DNA of 64,000 nucleotides from Puccinia triticina (lineage: Eukaryota > Basidiomycota > Pucciniomycetes > Pucciniales > Pucciniaceae): assembly GCF_026914185.1 (NCBI RefSeq), contig NC_070565.1:5704001-5768000 (forward strand), given 5' to 3'. How positions within the stretch are numbered: position 1 is the stretch's first letter; every line of letters begins with the position of its first letter. This document shows positions 1-11,490 of the stretch, one piece after another. The position numbers were made by a program, and so were the translations under genes. Under the pieces are notes generated by a model. It saw nothing but the letters and a program-made list of their open reading frames with translations, had not been told where the DNA came from and ran no database searches.

Positions 1-144
1 GCTTGGCTTTACGAACCCCTCGAGCACACACCCTCAACCGTTGTCTCTTCCCACCCTCTTCCAGCTCTGCTGTCCGAGCCTCGATCATCCTTCATCAGAC
101 TATAAGACCCTTTCTTCCGCACCCTCCAGCCATCCCCATCATTC

Positions 145-170
145 CATCACCATCATCATCATCATCATCT
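145..170. repeat. CAT/ATC trinucleotide microsatellite
   Basis: A short run of CAT/ATC triplets lies about 165 bases upstream of the first gene's start codon, probably in its 5' leader or promoter. The flanks are pyrimidine-rich, as is common for fungal leaders. Confidence 0.7.
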
Positions 171-333
171 TCCCGCCTTTCCAGTTATAAATTTGTACTT
201 GCAACAGTTTTTTCCCATCTGCCCTGATCATATAACCTTCTCCGGCCTATCCCATCCCCTGTTTACTACCACTCTCCCCATCGCATCTCGACGAACCACC
301 CCAACCTTAATCTTACCAACTTACCAACGCAAG

Positions 334-1564
334 ATGTCCAACACCGTTGCCGAAGCCGTCCCAGCCACCCAACCTGCCGTCCAAACCCCGGCCGCTGTCG
401 ACACCACCGCCGAGCCAGCCACTCAGAACAAACGGTTCAGCAACGTTCAGAAGACTGTTGGCTCCAAAGCAAAGTTAGTTTATCCACTCGCTTGACCTAC
501 CATCTGTCGCTCGATCCATTATGTTTATTCCGCTACTCTCATGGTTTGCACTCACAGGGCGTTCCTCGATGCTTTCCACACCGCGGGTGAACACATCCGT
601 GGCAACATTAATGCTGCCCTCGTTAGTAGTCTTACCCTTTTTCACCAAATCCTTTTTGCCCTGTCATCTGACTGTGCTGTGACCCGTTTGAAATGGCTTA
701 ATAGGACGGAGCCGGTGACGCTATTGCAGGGCGAAAGGCTGGAAAAGTAACTGGTCGCAAGTCTGGCGAACAAGCTTCGCGAACCATTGAACCCACTGTT
801 CCCGCTACCACCGAGCCTGCCGTTGCAATTGCTGCTACCGCCCCCGCTGCAGCTGAAACAAAGTGATTATCCCTTCCTCTTTTCCATTATCATTTCACTA
901 CATGTGATCCTGGTTGCAAGGCTGCGTTACTTTTTCCGCGCTTTTTTCTCTTCATCTCCAAAAATATACACATGTATCTCACTCGCAGCTAGCTGTTTGA
1001 AGCATATGAAATCGAAACAGTGTATCGCCCGACAACATACGCATTGCCAACAATAAGCAAATGCTTGGAACTAATCGCTTTTTGATCTTCTATCTCTGCT
1101 CGTAGTGCTACTGGTGAGGCCACCGCTGCTCAGCAACCCGATGAGAAAAAGTTTGTTGTCGGCCAATTCATCAACACTAGCTTCAAGTAAGTCAAGCCCG
1201 ATGTCACGTGCACTTTGCCCACAGGAATTTACGCTTTTGACTTTTTTTCTTTCAGGCGCACCGCCACCCTGGTACACCGCGTCGGCGGATCATTGAGGTC
1301 CAAGAGTACCAGCACCGTCGTAAGTCAAGAATGCACTGATCTATCCTGTGTGTTTCGCCTGCTCACAGTTTTATGACCCCGTTCGCGACACAGGACTCGC
1401 TTGGCAACACTCTTTCTAACGGCAAACAACGTGCCTCTCGCCGCTTCAGCCGTGCACCCAAGGTTGCTGACGGTACAGTAGTCGAAGAATCTTCAGCCAC
1501 CGCTACCCCAGTGCCTGCCGAAGCCCCTCTCGCCGCCGCACCGGCAGCCGCCACGACAGCTTAG
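334..1564 (+). CDS. Six-exon gene, Ala/Pro/Thr-rich hydrophilic protein of unknown function
   Basis: I assembled six exons with canonical GT-AG borders and continuous phase: 334-473, 558-621, 705-862, 1106-1186, 1256-1319 and 1394-1564. They give 225 residues. The ATG at 334 follows a C/A-rich leader and begins MSNTVAEAVPATQ. The protein has no signal peptide, membrane segment or domain that I recognise. It alternates Ala/Pro/Thr-rich stretches with short basic patches (NKRFSNVQK, KQRASRRFSR) and has a middle block starting DEKKFVVGQF. Low complexity at both ends suggests a disordered protein. The last acceptor (1393) was chosen because the nearer AG at 1368 leads to an early stop; alternative splicing there is possible. 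The introns (about 70-240 bases) suit a basidiomycete gene. Function cannot be inferred. Confidence 0.6.
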
Positions 1565-2024
1565 AATCTTTGTTGAATTTACATACCTACGTATACCCCC
1601 ACCTTATCCATTCGCTCCATTCAGTTGGGATAATACTTTGATCTATACCATAAGCTTTTTGCCCCATATATACATGTCATACCACGAAAAAAGTATTGAA
1701 TTATGTTGTTTTCTTGCATCACCTGATGCCATTTCTTCAAGCTCCTCCCCCTTTCTTTGCCTTGTTATTTTTTTAATTTCCTTTTGGTTGCACAATGTTT
1801 TTTCTCTTTTGCTTTTGTTTAAACATATCCTTCTATTTTTTTTTTTTTGTAACTCAATGCTTATGTAAACTCCCCATATACCCTGCAACGGCCGAGGAAT
1901 AAAGCTTTTTTCATATCTGTTTTACCTCAAAAGATCACATCTGGTTTGATTATGCTGCGCTCAAGTCATATCAGCTTTTGCTCAATAGACTGGGAGATCC
2001 TCCAAACGGAAAAAATTTAGTGCT
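1565..2024. other. 3' flank of the first gene, no gene seen
   Basis: T-rich and A-rich sequence follows the stop codon, with an AATAAA-like element near 1900 (gaggaataaagc) that could serve polyadenylation. I see no coding signal here. Confidence 0.5.
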
Positions 2025-2213
2025 TTGTGTTACATTAAAGATTATCTTACTATCAGCCACCATGCCCCCAACTCACATGTATTACCGAAGTTTCGGAGAA
2101 CAAAAGACCTGACCGCGGCCCGCCCCAAAGTCACGCTCACCTACTCTCACGTACAATTCCCTGGCGAATGCCCATGTCACAACGATCATGGAAGTTGCTG
2201 TGGTGGGCGTTGA
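2025..2213 (+). pseudogene. Relic of a Cys-rich secreted peptide gene (copy D)
   Basis: The 3' end of this reading frame encodes CPCHNDHGSCC, the same CxC-x(6)-CC layout that ends the three intact peptides of this window. The sequence just after it (GGGCGTTGAGAGGAGC) matches the sequence after their stop codons. The stop has moved slightly, adding GGR to the tail. No matching signal peptide lies upstream, so the 5' half is lost or replaced. Downstream, 2235-2400 resembles the flank of copy B at 12,915-13,090, including a shared CTACGCCTCCGGGCTTGC block. I read this as a decayed fourth family member. Confidence 0.5.
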
Positions 2214-2379
2214 GAGGAGCCCACAACACTCTTCCCAATTCAACCGGGAACATGACGACCCGATGGATTGAGGGGGACCTCGGCTCCTGCTACGCCTCCG
2301 GGCTTGCCGCGGAAGTTCTTACGCACCATCCATAGAAATATGTTTTTCGCGTTTTGCAATTTGAGTAAGGGAGTAAGGG

Positions 2380-2710
2380 TGGCGTATGCCAAAGTCAACT
2401 ATTCAGTGACTCATCGATAAGAATTTATCCTTCATATGTAGACTTTCTTTCTGCTTACGCGCGGAAAACCCTTTCAGAATTTGCATATGTACACCATAAA
2501 CTATTTACGCAATGAACAACAGCTGGTGGCGTGATGGTGCAAGTCGAATAAGGGAACCGAAGGGTGGCGCGTGCCAAAATCATCCGCTGCTATCTACTCA
2601 ATGACTCATAGCATTTATGTATAATTCTTCATAGACTTTCTGCTTATGAGCGGAAAAACCTTTGAGAATTCGCTAAACTACTCACCCAATGATTAACAGT
2701 TGTAGGCGTG
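2380..2710 (+). repeat. Two tandem ~165-bp copies of the peptide-gene upstream block
   Basis: Two successive stretches (about 2380-2530 and 2550-2710) share the order AAGGGTGGCG, ATGCC/GTGCC AAA, CTCA, GACTTTCT.CTTA, GCGGAAAAACC and CCAATGA. The same block precedes copy C (13,082-13,220) and partly copy B (11,095-11,160). It belongs to the duplicated upstream region of the peptide genes. Confidence 0.6.
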
Positions 2711-2728
2711 GGGGGCACCCGCATGGAG

Positions 2729-2767
2729 GCTGGCGGTGGTGCCAGCTGTGCTTTACAATATATAAAG
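2729..2767 (+). promoter_or_regulatory. Promoter of peptide gene A: inverted repeat plus TATA box
   Basis: GCTGGC (2729-2734), six bases, then GCCAGC (2741-2746) form an exact inverted repeat. TATATAAAG follows at 2759-2767 and the block is continued by CCTTTGTTGCTGACCAG. Copy C keeps the same arrangement and copy B a weaker version, so it is probably the core promoter with a transcription-factor site. Confidence 0.6.
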
Positions 2768-3098
2768 TCCTTTGTTGCTGACCAGTGACTCCCCACCTCT
2801 CTCACCAAATCCACTCGCACCCATCAATCCATCAAGTATCCCATCTACTGCTTCGCACTGTCTTATTTGTGCCAAGTTCTCTAAATAACTTATTCGACTA
2901 GGTTTGTTGTACTCCATTCTCCATGCCCTTCTGATGATCAAAATCCCTTGGCTCATATTGTGTTATTTTCCTTTAGGTTTGCCGCAACTTGGCATCATCG
3001 CCGGTTTGCAAAGACTCCTGCCACTGCCCTGATGATGCACGCTTAGCTCACATCAAATTCCATCATCTTTTACTCCATTCGCAGCCAGATTCTCAAGA

Positions 3099-3284
3099 AT
3101 GCAGATTTTTTTGGTGATCCCTGTTGGATTATTAATCCTCTTGCGAGCTACCATCGGCTCCGCAAAACCTATTACCCAACCTGCCCATCACCTCACCCCC
3201 AACCCCGCTGACCCCACTCCCGATCGCTTCACTCCTAACCATCATGATTGTGATTGCCACCACCCCCATAAACCTTGCTGTTGA
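3099..3284 (+). CDS. Small secreted Cys/His-rich peptide, copy A (61 aa)
   Basis: The ATG at 3099 opens a 61-residue protein. A strong signal peptide (MQIFLVIPVGLLILL, predicted cleavage near residues 20-22) is followed by a Pro/Thr-rich linker and a tail ending HHDCDC-x(6)-CC. Copies B and C have almost the same first 20-25 residues, but their mature regions differ in length and sequence; only the CxC...CC spacing pattern is kept. A probable 5'-UTR intron (about 2902-2976, ending TTTAG) and a 3'-UTR intron (about 3312-3395) are conserved between copies. The layout fits a lineage-specific secreted peptide, perhaps a candidate effector or metal-binding peptide. That role is inference. A terminal CC also resembles a prenylation signal, but a signal peptide argues against that. 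Confidence 0.6.
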   Translation: MQIFLVIPVGLLILLRATIGSAKPITQPAHHLTPNPADPTPDRFTPNHHDCDCHHPHKPCC

Positions 3285-3600
3285 TAGGCGTTGAGAAGAG
3301 CGTATAACAAGGTAACCGATGCTCTTCTCTTTGCAATGAAGTAGTTAAGATCGCTGCCGTGTTGCTGACTATCTGAAAGCGCCGAATTTTTTCAGGCATA
3401 CCCGGAAACGATTGAATGTCTAACCTGATTGTCCCAATGATGCTTGCTCAACAAGACTCTTTCCACGGGATTTTTCAATTCATTCTTGTTGTTCTTGAAT
3501 TAGGCACCGTGTATCATCAACGCGCACAATTAGTAAATTTATCGGTGTAAACCACTTCAGCCATATGCACGTCTCCAGTCCCAGACATCAGAATTCTCCT
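3285..3600 (+). repeat. Conserved 3' block of peptide gene A with a 3'-UTR intron
   Basis: From the stop codon to about 3600 the sequence aligns by eye with 13,747-14,080 (copy C) and partly with 12,591-12,830 (copy B). A conserved AACAAG/GT...TTCAG/GCATA pair marks a likely 3'-UTR intron, 3312-3395. The block ends near TATCATCAACGCGCA...TTATCGGTGTAAACCA, shared with copy C. Confidence 0.55.
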
Positions 3601-3868
3601 AGTACCTAGAGTAAATATGTGTGGGTGCAAGAGTGAATGAAAAGAAGTATCATTCATAGGATAGAGTAATTCCGGTGAAATTATGTTCCAATTTGAGAAA
3701 CATACATTGGATTTTATGCTGATTCGGTTGTGACTCTGATGTCCAGCCTGGATTATCAGTGGTTGCTCTGTTAAAATTCACATTGATCCTCTTGCCAAGC
3801 CCTATGTTTGGCCTCCAACTTGGAAGATCTTCAACTCATTGGACAAATTGGGAGGATGGAGAAACACA
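3601..3868. other. Spacer before the first Copia element, no gene seen
   Basis: AT-rich sequence without a convincing reading frame lies between the peptide-gene block and the retrotransposon target site. Confidence 0.4.
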
Positions 3869-3873
3869 AAAAT

Positions 3874-4577
3874 TGTGAAAGGTCAAACTAAAGTGTATTT
3901 CTAGTAAGCAACATGATACAAGGAAATACACGAGAGAAAAATAAAATATACCTAAAGGCAAAGACAACAATATAAAAGGGACACGAGCGAGGATACACGA
4001 GAGGAAAAGGAAAAAGAAGAAGAACTAAGAAAGACAATGTTAGCCTGAGTTATTTGAACAATGGCGAAAAGACTTGTCAATGATGAACATACTGAAGTGA
4101 GAAGTCACGGTTGATCATTGTTGATGGATCGGCGGAGAGTCGATAGGAAGGGAAGTGACAGCGCTAGATTATCGGCGGAGTATCGAAAGGAAGGGAATAG
4201 TGAGAAAGAATCAAGAGGATGTTTTCGAAGAACTAGAGATACGCAAGGATGATCTCAAAGGTAGAAGTTTGACAAAGAAAGGTGTCAATCGTGGAGGAAC
4301 AGCAGCGCGAGAGATGATAAGATAGATAGCGCCGAAAGCAGACAAGTAGATAGAGTTTGTCTGAGAGTTCCCTGAGGAAAGACCAGTCGAGTGAGGAAAG
4401 TGAGAAGCTTATAAGGTCAATGGCAAAGGTTCGAGCAGGGATTTTGCAGGGGAAATCTTGAGGGTCGAGCGCGAGTGATGACAACATTGAGATTGATCGA
4501 GCTGATGATGTCATTAGAAAACAAACTGGGTGTCACGGGACATGTTCCTCTAGAGGGATATCACTCAGATATCAACA
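3874..4577 (-). repeat. 3' LTR of Copia element 1
   Basis: This is 704 bp and matches 8605-9308 almost perfectly. At six or so of the differing sites this copy keeps CG where the other has TG or CA. It starts at the TSD (3869-3873) and ends next to the polypurine tract at 4578. Confidence 0.93.
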
Positions 4578-7500
4578 CCCCCCCTTCCCTCTAGACGACA
4601 AAGTCCCAGGAGGTCCAAAGACTTGAGGAGAGCAGGGCGCGGAACCGATTTTGTGAGGAAGTCGGCCAGCATTTTGTTGGTCGGAGTGTACCGCAAGACG
4701 ATCTTCGATGATTTGATGACATCACGAATGAAATGGAGTTGAATCTCTACATGTTTCATTGGCTTCGCATTGGAATTTGCTTCAAAGTTTGCAACCGCAA
4801 TGCAGCCCTGATTATCTTCATGAACAACGGTCGGAGTGTCAGCAGAAGCAAGTTGTACCTCATCAAGGAATTGCCGAAGCCAGAGCAGTTCACAGGAGAA
4901 ATCTGTGAGCGCTCTGTATTCTGCCTCGCAGGAAGACAAGGAAACAACCGGCTGTTTCTTGGTCTGCCACGAAATCAAGTGTCCGTTGAATTGAGCAAGA
5001 TAGCCAGTTACCGAGCGACGAGTGACAAGGCAATTGCCCCAGTCCGCATCCGTGTAACCAGTCAATGCATCAGGAGAGTCGCGGCGATAGACTAGAGCGT
5101 TGTCGACCGTGCCAGCGAGATAACGAAGGACATGGGTGAACGCCTCCCAGTGCTTGATGCCCGGCGTCTCGAGGAACTGCGACAAAGAGCTGACAGCGTA
5201 CGCAATGTCAGGTCTTGTAGCCGTCGAGAGATAGCTCAAGGCCCCAACAGCACTCCTGTAATTAACGCCGAGTGAGTTGAAGCGGTCTTGATCTTTGACG
5301 GAAGCTTTGTCGAGATGTTCATTCGGAACAAGCGGAGTAAAAACTGTACGGCAGTTCGCCATGCCGTACAAGTCCAGAAGAGAATGGACATAGTGAAGCT
5401 GCGAGAGAACAATTGCACCCGGCTCATGGAGAATCTTGATGCCCAACATTAAGTCGGAACGACCCAAGTCCTTCATGTCAAATTCTCGCTTGATTTGATC
5501 TTTGAAAGGCTCTACGTTTTTACCAAAGACCGCCAAGTCATCAACATGCACGAATATCCAAACAGGTTCTTCATCCAAGCGGTAGAAAACACACGGGTCC
5601 GAAACCGCTATGTGAAAACCGATAGAGACGAGCCACCTAGAGAGTCGGTTATACCAGGCAAGCAGAGCCTGTTTGAGCCCGTAGATTGCTTTGTTGAGGC
5701 GTAGACACTTTTTCTTTCTGTCCAATTCAACACCTTGAGGAATTGAAAAGAAAACCTCCTCATCAAGATCTGCGTTGAGAAAAGCAGTCTTGACATCCAG
5801 CTGATGAAAGTCAAGATTATGTGCCGCCGCAAAAGAGATGAGAGCTCTCAAGGAATTCAGACAACCGGTAGGAGCAAAGGTTTTCGAGAAGTCCACCCCA
5901 TGAACCTGAGAGAAGCCCTGAGCGCACAGCCTGGCTTTAAAAACCACGCAATCCCCATCCTTTATTTTCTTGAAGACCCAGGTCGTCCCAACTGTCTTCA
6001 CGGACGGAACCAAGTCGACTACATCCCAAACATTCAGCTTCTCCATAGCGTTGAGCTCTGTCTTGATAGCCCCAAACCAACCAGCGGACTTGCTCCCTTT
6101 TATGGCTTGGTGATAATGACTCGGAATATTATCGCCAACTGTGGTCACAAAGGCACGAGGGCACCGCTCTCGTCGATAAGGAATGATGTGGTCGGTAGTA
6201 ATATCACCGTTAATCAAAGTAGGATGTCGAGGTCCCACAACCGCAATGCGAGGAAGCGGAGCCGGATCCGGAAGCGGAGAGTCAACAGGTTGCGGATGAC
6301 CGACGGGTTCAGAATGAAAGGAATCCTGATCATTGTCTGAAGGAACATCAGAGATGATTGATGATACCTCGGATGAATCACAGTTGGGTTCAAAGGAATC
6401 ATGTGCGTATTCATCCTCCATTAATGGCTCAGACATGGAGAAGGGAACCAAATCATTAGAAATCTTCGGAAATTCCGCTTCATCAAACTTGACATGGCGA
6501 GTAGTGATCAACTTCTTGTCCCAAAGACGCAGAATTCTGTAGACGGATCCCTCATTTTTGAATCCAATCAGGATTCCAATATCTCCGGTCTTCCCAAGCT
6601 TCCAAGACCTGTTTTTCTTTGGGACCACAATGAAAGCCTTACATCCAAATGGTCTAAGACGATGAATAGGAGCAGTTGATTTAGTCCACATTTCATAGGG
6701 AGAAGAAGGGCGAGATGGTGTTGCTAACATGTTCAAGATGAATGTGGCAGCATTGACAGCCTCGGCCCAGTAAGTTTTGGGGAGACTGCTCGTCAGAAGC
6801 AGACATCTTGCTTTATCAAGAATGGTATGATTGGCCCGCTCTGCAAAACCGTTCAATTCTGGAGTATCAGCTGGAGAGAAAGTTTGAAGAATCCCTTTTT
6901 TCGCCACGAAGTCATCGAACTTCTTGTTGAAAAACTCGCCACCCTGATCGGAAACAATTTCTTTAATTTTGTGATCTTGCAAGTTTTCAACCAAATTGAC
7001 AAAGCGTTCAAACTCTTCAAAAGCATCGGACTTTGATTTTAAAAAGCGAACAAATTTGAAGGATGAGTATTGATCTACAACAGTCAAGAAGTACTTGAAT
7101 CCCGAAAAAGAAGGAGGATTGATAGGGCCAACTAGGTCCATGCGGAGACGTTGAAGAGGAAAATGTACAGGCAAAAAATGACTTGGGAAAGGAATAAGAG
7201 TCATTTTAGAGCAGATACATACCTTGCAGGATGAATGAACCTTTGAGATAGGGAGTCCCATGGCCTTCATGACTTGATCACCCGGATGTCCAAGACGGTG
7301 ATGCCACAGTTCATGATCCAAATCTTTGACGTTGACTAGGGCTGATGGGCATCAAATGTACTGCGCATGAAGAAGATTATCGACACTATTGCCTGAGAAT
7401 AAAGAGCCGGTGTCATTGGAGATGTCGAAGAAACGGGGGTTCTTGGTGATCTTCACAGATGAATCAATCAATCTGACCAGCGAGATTAGTTGCTGCGAGA

Positions 7501-8542
7501 TCGAGGGAACGAGCAGACAATCTTCAAGCTTGATTACCCGCCCATTGGTGAAAATTTCAGCGGTGCCGTGACCAGTAGCGATTAAAGGAGCATCTGGGTT
7601 TCCGGTTTTAATGATGACTTCTTCTGGAGTGAATGACGAAAAAAGGCTTTGATTTTGAAGCATGTGATGTGAAGCAGCTGAGTCAATGACCACGTCTTCA
7701 GTTGGTTGTCCCAAGATGAACAACACAAAGACAGAGGCGTGAGCAAAACTGGCACTAGCGTTTTTTGTCTTCGATGAGGGTGATGGCCTCAAGTTCGGAT
7801 ACTTCTCATAGCACCTGGATTCAACGTGGGATGTACATTCCGGATTGTGAACCTTGTTGGCACAATAGTGAATGATTTTAAACGGAAATTTGCTGTTGGA
7901 AGGCAATGATGCTATAAGAGCGGAGACTTCTTCTTTTGTGTTCTTGGTTCCTTTATGAGTTAGCCAATTTTGAAGAGTGTTTAGGACCAGATAAGGAGAG
8001 GAGGTACAGTCTTCAGAAAGAGCACAATTGTTGACAATTTTGTCCAACTTGTCATCATGCATCAGTTTTCCAAGAACCAGATAAGAAATTATGTCCAAAG
8101 GTAGAGTAATGCCCACGGCATCGATGTCGAGAAGATGAGCTCTGGTTTGGTTGATATAGTCTTGAAGATTTCCGCGATACACTTTGGCAGACCAACTCAT
8201 GAATACTCGACCTTGATTAATGACCGAGTGTGAAGCGTACTGAGAGGCAATCTTCTTCCATAAGAGAATAGGGTCGGATTGAGTGAATAAGTTAACCACT
8301 TCATTGAAACATCAAGTATTGAGCCTTGATGTGATGACCGAGATCGCTTTGTGGCCCGCTCTTCCATATGCCACCTTTTCTTCCTCAGAGGCATCTTCCT
8401 CAACCGGTATCGTGCAGCAGTCCCAGAGATTTCAACCACAAAGGTAAATGAACATCCAAGTATGCCAGTTCGTGTAATTCAAACCATCCAAGACAGGAAC
8501 TCCGTTGGCAGCAGGAGAATCGCCTTTGTTGGTCCCGGACAT
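4565..8542 (-). pseudogene. Copia gag-pol polyprotein, three in-frame TGA codons
   Basis: A single reading frame runs from ATG at 8542 to 4565 (about 1,325 codons), broken only by TGA at 8434-8432, 8314-8312 and 7354-7352. Order: gag, a Cys/His cluster near 7,830, aspartic protease (VVIDSAASHHML), the HHRLGH...CKVC integrase zinc region, the integrase core (MDLVGP, SDQGGEF, NGFAERAN), reverse transcriptase with FVHVDD, and RNase H (TDADWGNC, SSCEAEYRAL). That order, with integrase before RT, is diagnostic of Ty1/Copia. At 8432-8434 the stop aligns with an Arg of element 2 (YLCG-stop against YLRGR), which fits a CGA to TGA change. The pol part (7321-4565) is otherwise intact. Confidence 0.9.
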
Positions 8543-8604
8543 GTCGAATTTGCCTTAGTTTGATCTTGAGTCGTTGGTGGTTGAGCCAATCGAGACTGTA
8601 AATC

Positions 8605-9308
8605 TGTGAATGGTCAAACTAAAGTGTATTTCTAGTAAGCAAAATGATACAAGGAAATACACAAGAGAAAAATAAAATATACCTAAAGGCAAAGACAACA
8701 ATATAAAAGGGACACGAGCGAGGATACACGAGAGGAAAAGGAAAAAGAAGAAGAACTAAGAAAGACAATGTTAGCCTGAGTTATTTGAACAATGGCGAAA
8801 AGACTTGTTGATGATGAACATACTGAAGTGAGAAGTCACGGTTGATCATTGTTGATGGATCGGCGGAGAGTCAATAGGAAGGGAAGTGACAGCGCTAGAT
8901 TATCGGCGGAGTATTGAAAGGAAGGGAATAGTGAGAAAGAATCAAGAGGATGTTTTCAAAGAACTAGAGATACGCAAGGATGATCTCAAAGGTAGAAGTT
9001 TGACAAAGAAAGGTGTCAATCGTGGAGGAACAGCAGCGCGAGAGATGATAAGATAGATAGCGCCGAAAGCAGACAAGTAGATAGAGTTTGTCTGAGAGTT
9101 CCCTGAGGAAAGACCAGTCGAGTGAGGAAAGTGAGAAGCTTATAAGGTCAATGGCAAAGGTTCGAGCAGGGATTTTGCAGGGGAAATCTTGAGGGTTGAG
9201 CGCGAGTGATGACAACATTGAGATTGATTGAGCTGATGATGTCATTAGAAAACAAAATGGGTGTCACGGGACATGTTCCTCTAGAGGAATATCACTCAGA
9301 TATCAACA
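8605..9308 (-). repeat. 5' LTR of Copia element 1
   Basis: This is 704 bp. Relative to the other LTR it shows TG or CA at several CG sites, for example gtcaat for gtcgat and tattga for tatcga. It is followed at 9309-9313 by the target duplication AAAAT. Confidence 0.93.
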
Positions 9309-9313
9309 AAAAT

Positions 9314-10329
9314 TACAATTGTGCATCTTTATGGAAAGGGGAATCGGCAGCAATACTTTGTGCCAGCATATGCTCATTGCTGAGGAACATTGGAGTCAAT
9401 GATTTTCCGTCGAGATCTTCGGGCCCCTCAGAAGTGGTCTAGAACCTCAAAAGCTACTTGTATTTGCCTGCGAAAAATCTAGACTTTTTTGGTCTAGATC
9501 CACATCCTCGAGGGCCTCCGATTTGATGGTAAGTCCTCCACTTCTGGATTATTGGGAAGTCCTCCAATTCAAGGCAATGCCGACCCTAAAAGTATTTGAG
9601 TTGCTACCAATTGCTGCCCCGCTAGGCCCCACCCGTATGGATCAATTGGACCCTTGTATGTACCTATATACGCTACATCACGGCAATATATGTTCTCCTG
9701 TTTTCTCGGCGTGCAATCAAGGGTGGTGCGTGCCAACTTTATCTGCTCAGTGACACTGAAATGTGATACATATTTTACAAGCGTTGTAGGACTCGTGTGG
9801 GACACTAAATATAATTTGGTGAAATATCCGCTGAGGGGGAAATAAATTGCTTAATAGGTTGAAAGGCTATTACAACTTACGGGTGGTTTGAAAGACCTGC
9901 CCCTCTAATAATACGATGCAAATATCTAAGAGTCTTGTAATCAATATTTATAAAGATATGGCTGATTCCAAGATAGATCTTACATTCATATAGTAATCTC
10001 TATCAGACCTAGATCACTTGATTCAACAGGCTAGCAAATCTGTTATAACTTCTTTGCTTGCAGGCAATATACTTACTTTGTTATACTTGTACTACACGTT
10101 ACTAATATGCTGTTTAACTCGAACTTGTTGTTGTGTTATGCTTGGTTCTACTACTGCCGAAACACTAATACTGCTACTAAACTTCTACGCTACTTGTACT
10201 AACCACTAATACCACTAATAACCGCACTGCTGACTAAACTACCATATGTGACCAAACCTCTGTAGGCTGATTGCGACACTAACTAACTACCGTAACTAAC
10301 TAACCACTGTGACCAAACCTCTGTAGGCT
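9314..10329. other. Intergenic sequence, decayed peptide-locus flank, no gene
   Basis: No gene is seen. Around 9,600-9,760 the sequence (CCCGTATGGATCAATTGGACCC, then AAGGGTGGTGCGTGCCAA) weakly resembles the flanks of peptide copies B and C, so this may be another eroded duplicate. At 10,246 and 10,308 the phrase TGTGACCAAACCTCTGTAGG occurs twice amid ACTAACTAAC runs. Confidence 0.4.
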
Positions 10330-10870
10330 GATGGGGAAAAGTCTGGTGAGGGGGGAAAGGGCCTCCTTATATATTGAAGGGTGAGGGATTTTTGCTCCAG
10401 GGAAGCTCCTCATGAGGGATTATTGCTGCAGGGGATCTCAACTACACAGCCTCTCATGCATGTACTGCGCTGCATGTACAAACAACGAGGGGTTTATGCT
10501 GCAGGAGACACTCAGCTACACAGCATCTGCATGCGTGTGCCACACTGCCTTACAAACAATGAGGGATTTATGCTGCAGGAGACACCTCCTGTACATCTTA
10601 TCTACCTGCATATGATGTGCTACATGTACAAACAATGAGGGATTTATGCTACAGGAGACACTTCCTGTACAGCTTATCTGCCTGCATATGCTGTGCTACA
10701 TGTACAAACAATGAGGGATTTATGCTGCGGGAGACACTTCCTGTACAGCTTATCTACCTGCATATGCTGTACTATGCGTACAAACAATGAGGGATATATG
10801 CTGCATGAGGCGCTTGAGCTACACAGCACTTTCATGCATGTACTGCGCTGCATGATGTCATGTGTTGCTA
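10330..10870 (+). repeat. Dispersed repeat (solo-LTR-like) with 76-bp tandem units
   Basis: It begins with GGGGGGAAAGGGCCTCCTTATATATTG and GAGGGATTTTTGCTCCAGGG, a module that recurs at 29,925 (+) and, inverted, at 50,840-50,925. Within it, GAGGGATTTATGCTGC...TGTACAAACAAT units repeat at about 76-bp spacing (starts near 10,561, 10,637, 10,713 and 10,789) with less regular units before and after. A TATA-like CTCCTTATATA next to the module would suit the U3/R region of an LTR. No coding content. Confidence 0.6.
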
Positions 10871-11094
10871 TGCAACCAAGCCACCTTCCATCCTCTTCCA
10901 CACACTCTGCATCCACTGTCTAACCTGTTCCATCCCCAATGTTGGGGGTCAAGGCCTCTCCTCCCATCTTGCTCCTTCTTCCCTTCTTCCCCCGCACTGT
11001 ATTACACACTCCCTGTACTATAATACTTCTGCAATGTGCTTTTGGCATTGTCAAGCATATGGAACACCACAGCGTTTTGTTCATACACTTTCAA
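10871..11094. other. Spacer, no gene seen
   Basis: C/T-rich sequence runs between the tandem repeat and the upstream block of peptide gene B. I see no supported feature. Confidence 0.4.
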
Positions 11095-11164
11095 TGCACA
11101 GAAAAACCTTTCAGAATTGGATTTACCGTAAACTATACAACCAATTAATTGAGGCAGTGATGGT

Positions 11165-11215
11165 CACCCGCATGGCGGCTCGGCTTGCTGTAGTGCCAGC
11201 TGCACTTTTATAAGC
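11165..11215 (+). promoter_or_regulatory. Promoter of peptide gene B (weaker palindrome, TATA)
   Basis: The sequence CACCCGCATGGCGGCT...GTGCCAGCTGCACTTTTATAAGCCCTTTG lines up with the promoters of copies A and C. The left half of the inverted repeat is degraded here (GGCTTGC), while GCCAG and the TATA-like TTTTATAAG remain. A conserved leader with a likely 5'-UTR intron follows (about 11,348-11,413, ending TTTAG). Confidence 0.5.
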
Positions 11216-11490
11216 CCTTTGTCCCAACCTACAGTCCATCACAACCTCTAACCAGATCCATTTGCACCTATCAACCCATCAATCGTCTCATCTACTGCTT
11301 TGCACTGTTCTATTCGTGCCAAGTTCTGTACTAACTTATTTGACTAGGTTTGGTGCACTCCATGCCCTTCTGATCGGAATCCATTGACTCACATTGTGTC
11401 ATTTTCCTTTAGGTTTGCCGCAACTTGATATCATTGCCGGTTTGCAAAGCTCCTGCCACTGCCCAGATGATGCGCTCTTAACGTTAAGAG

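Larger units (their letters stand above)
3874..9308 (-). mobile_element. Complete Ty1/Copia LTR retrotransposon (element 1)
   Basis: Two 704-bp LTRs (3874-4577 and 8605-9308) flank a gag-pol region read on the minus strand. Direct repeats AAAAT (3869-3873 and 9309-9313) are the target-site duplication. In element orientation the LTR starts TGTTGATATC and ends CA. A polypurine tract (GGGAAGGGGGGG) abuts the 3' LTR, and the presumed primer-binding region after the 5' LTR begins GATTTACAGTCTCGA, the same as in element 2 at 44,984. The LTRs differ at only about a dozen places, so the insertion is fairly young. Three in-frame TGA codons disable the gag-pol frame. It sits inside the peptide-gene cluster. 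Confidence 0.93.

Noticed and set aside
1643..1888. Minus-strand frame overlapping the 3' flank of the first gene
   Set aside because: Low-complexity Lys/Arg translation of a T-rich trailer.
4733..6340. Plus-strand reading frames of 120-178 codons inside the Copia element
   Set aside because: They are antisense shadows of the pol gene and match no domain.
10381..10870. CRISPR-like array
   Set aside because: The 76-bp units are contiguous tandem repeats without unique spacers, and the genome is eukaryotic.
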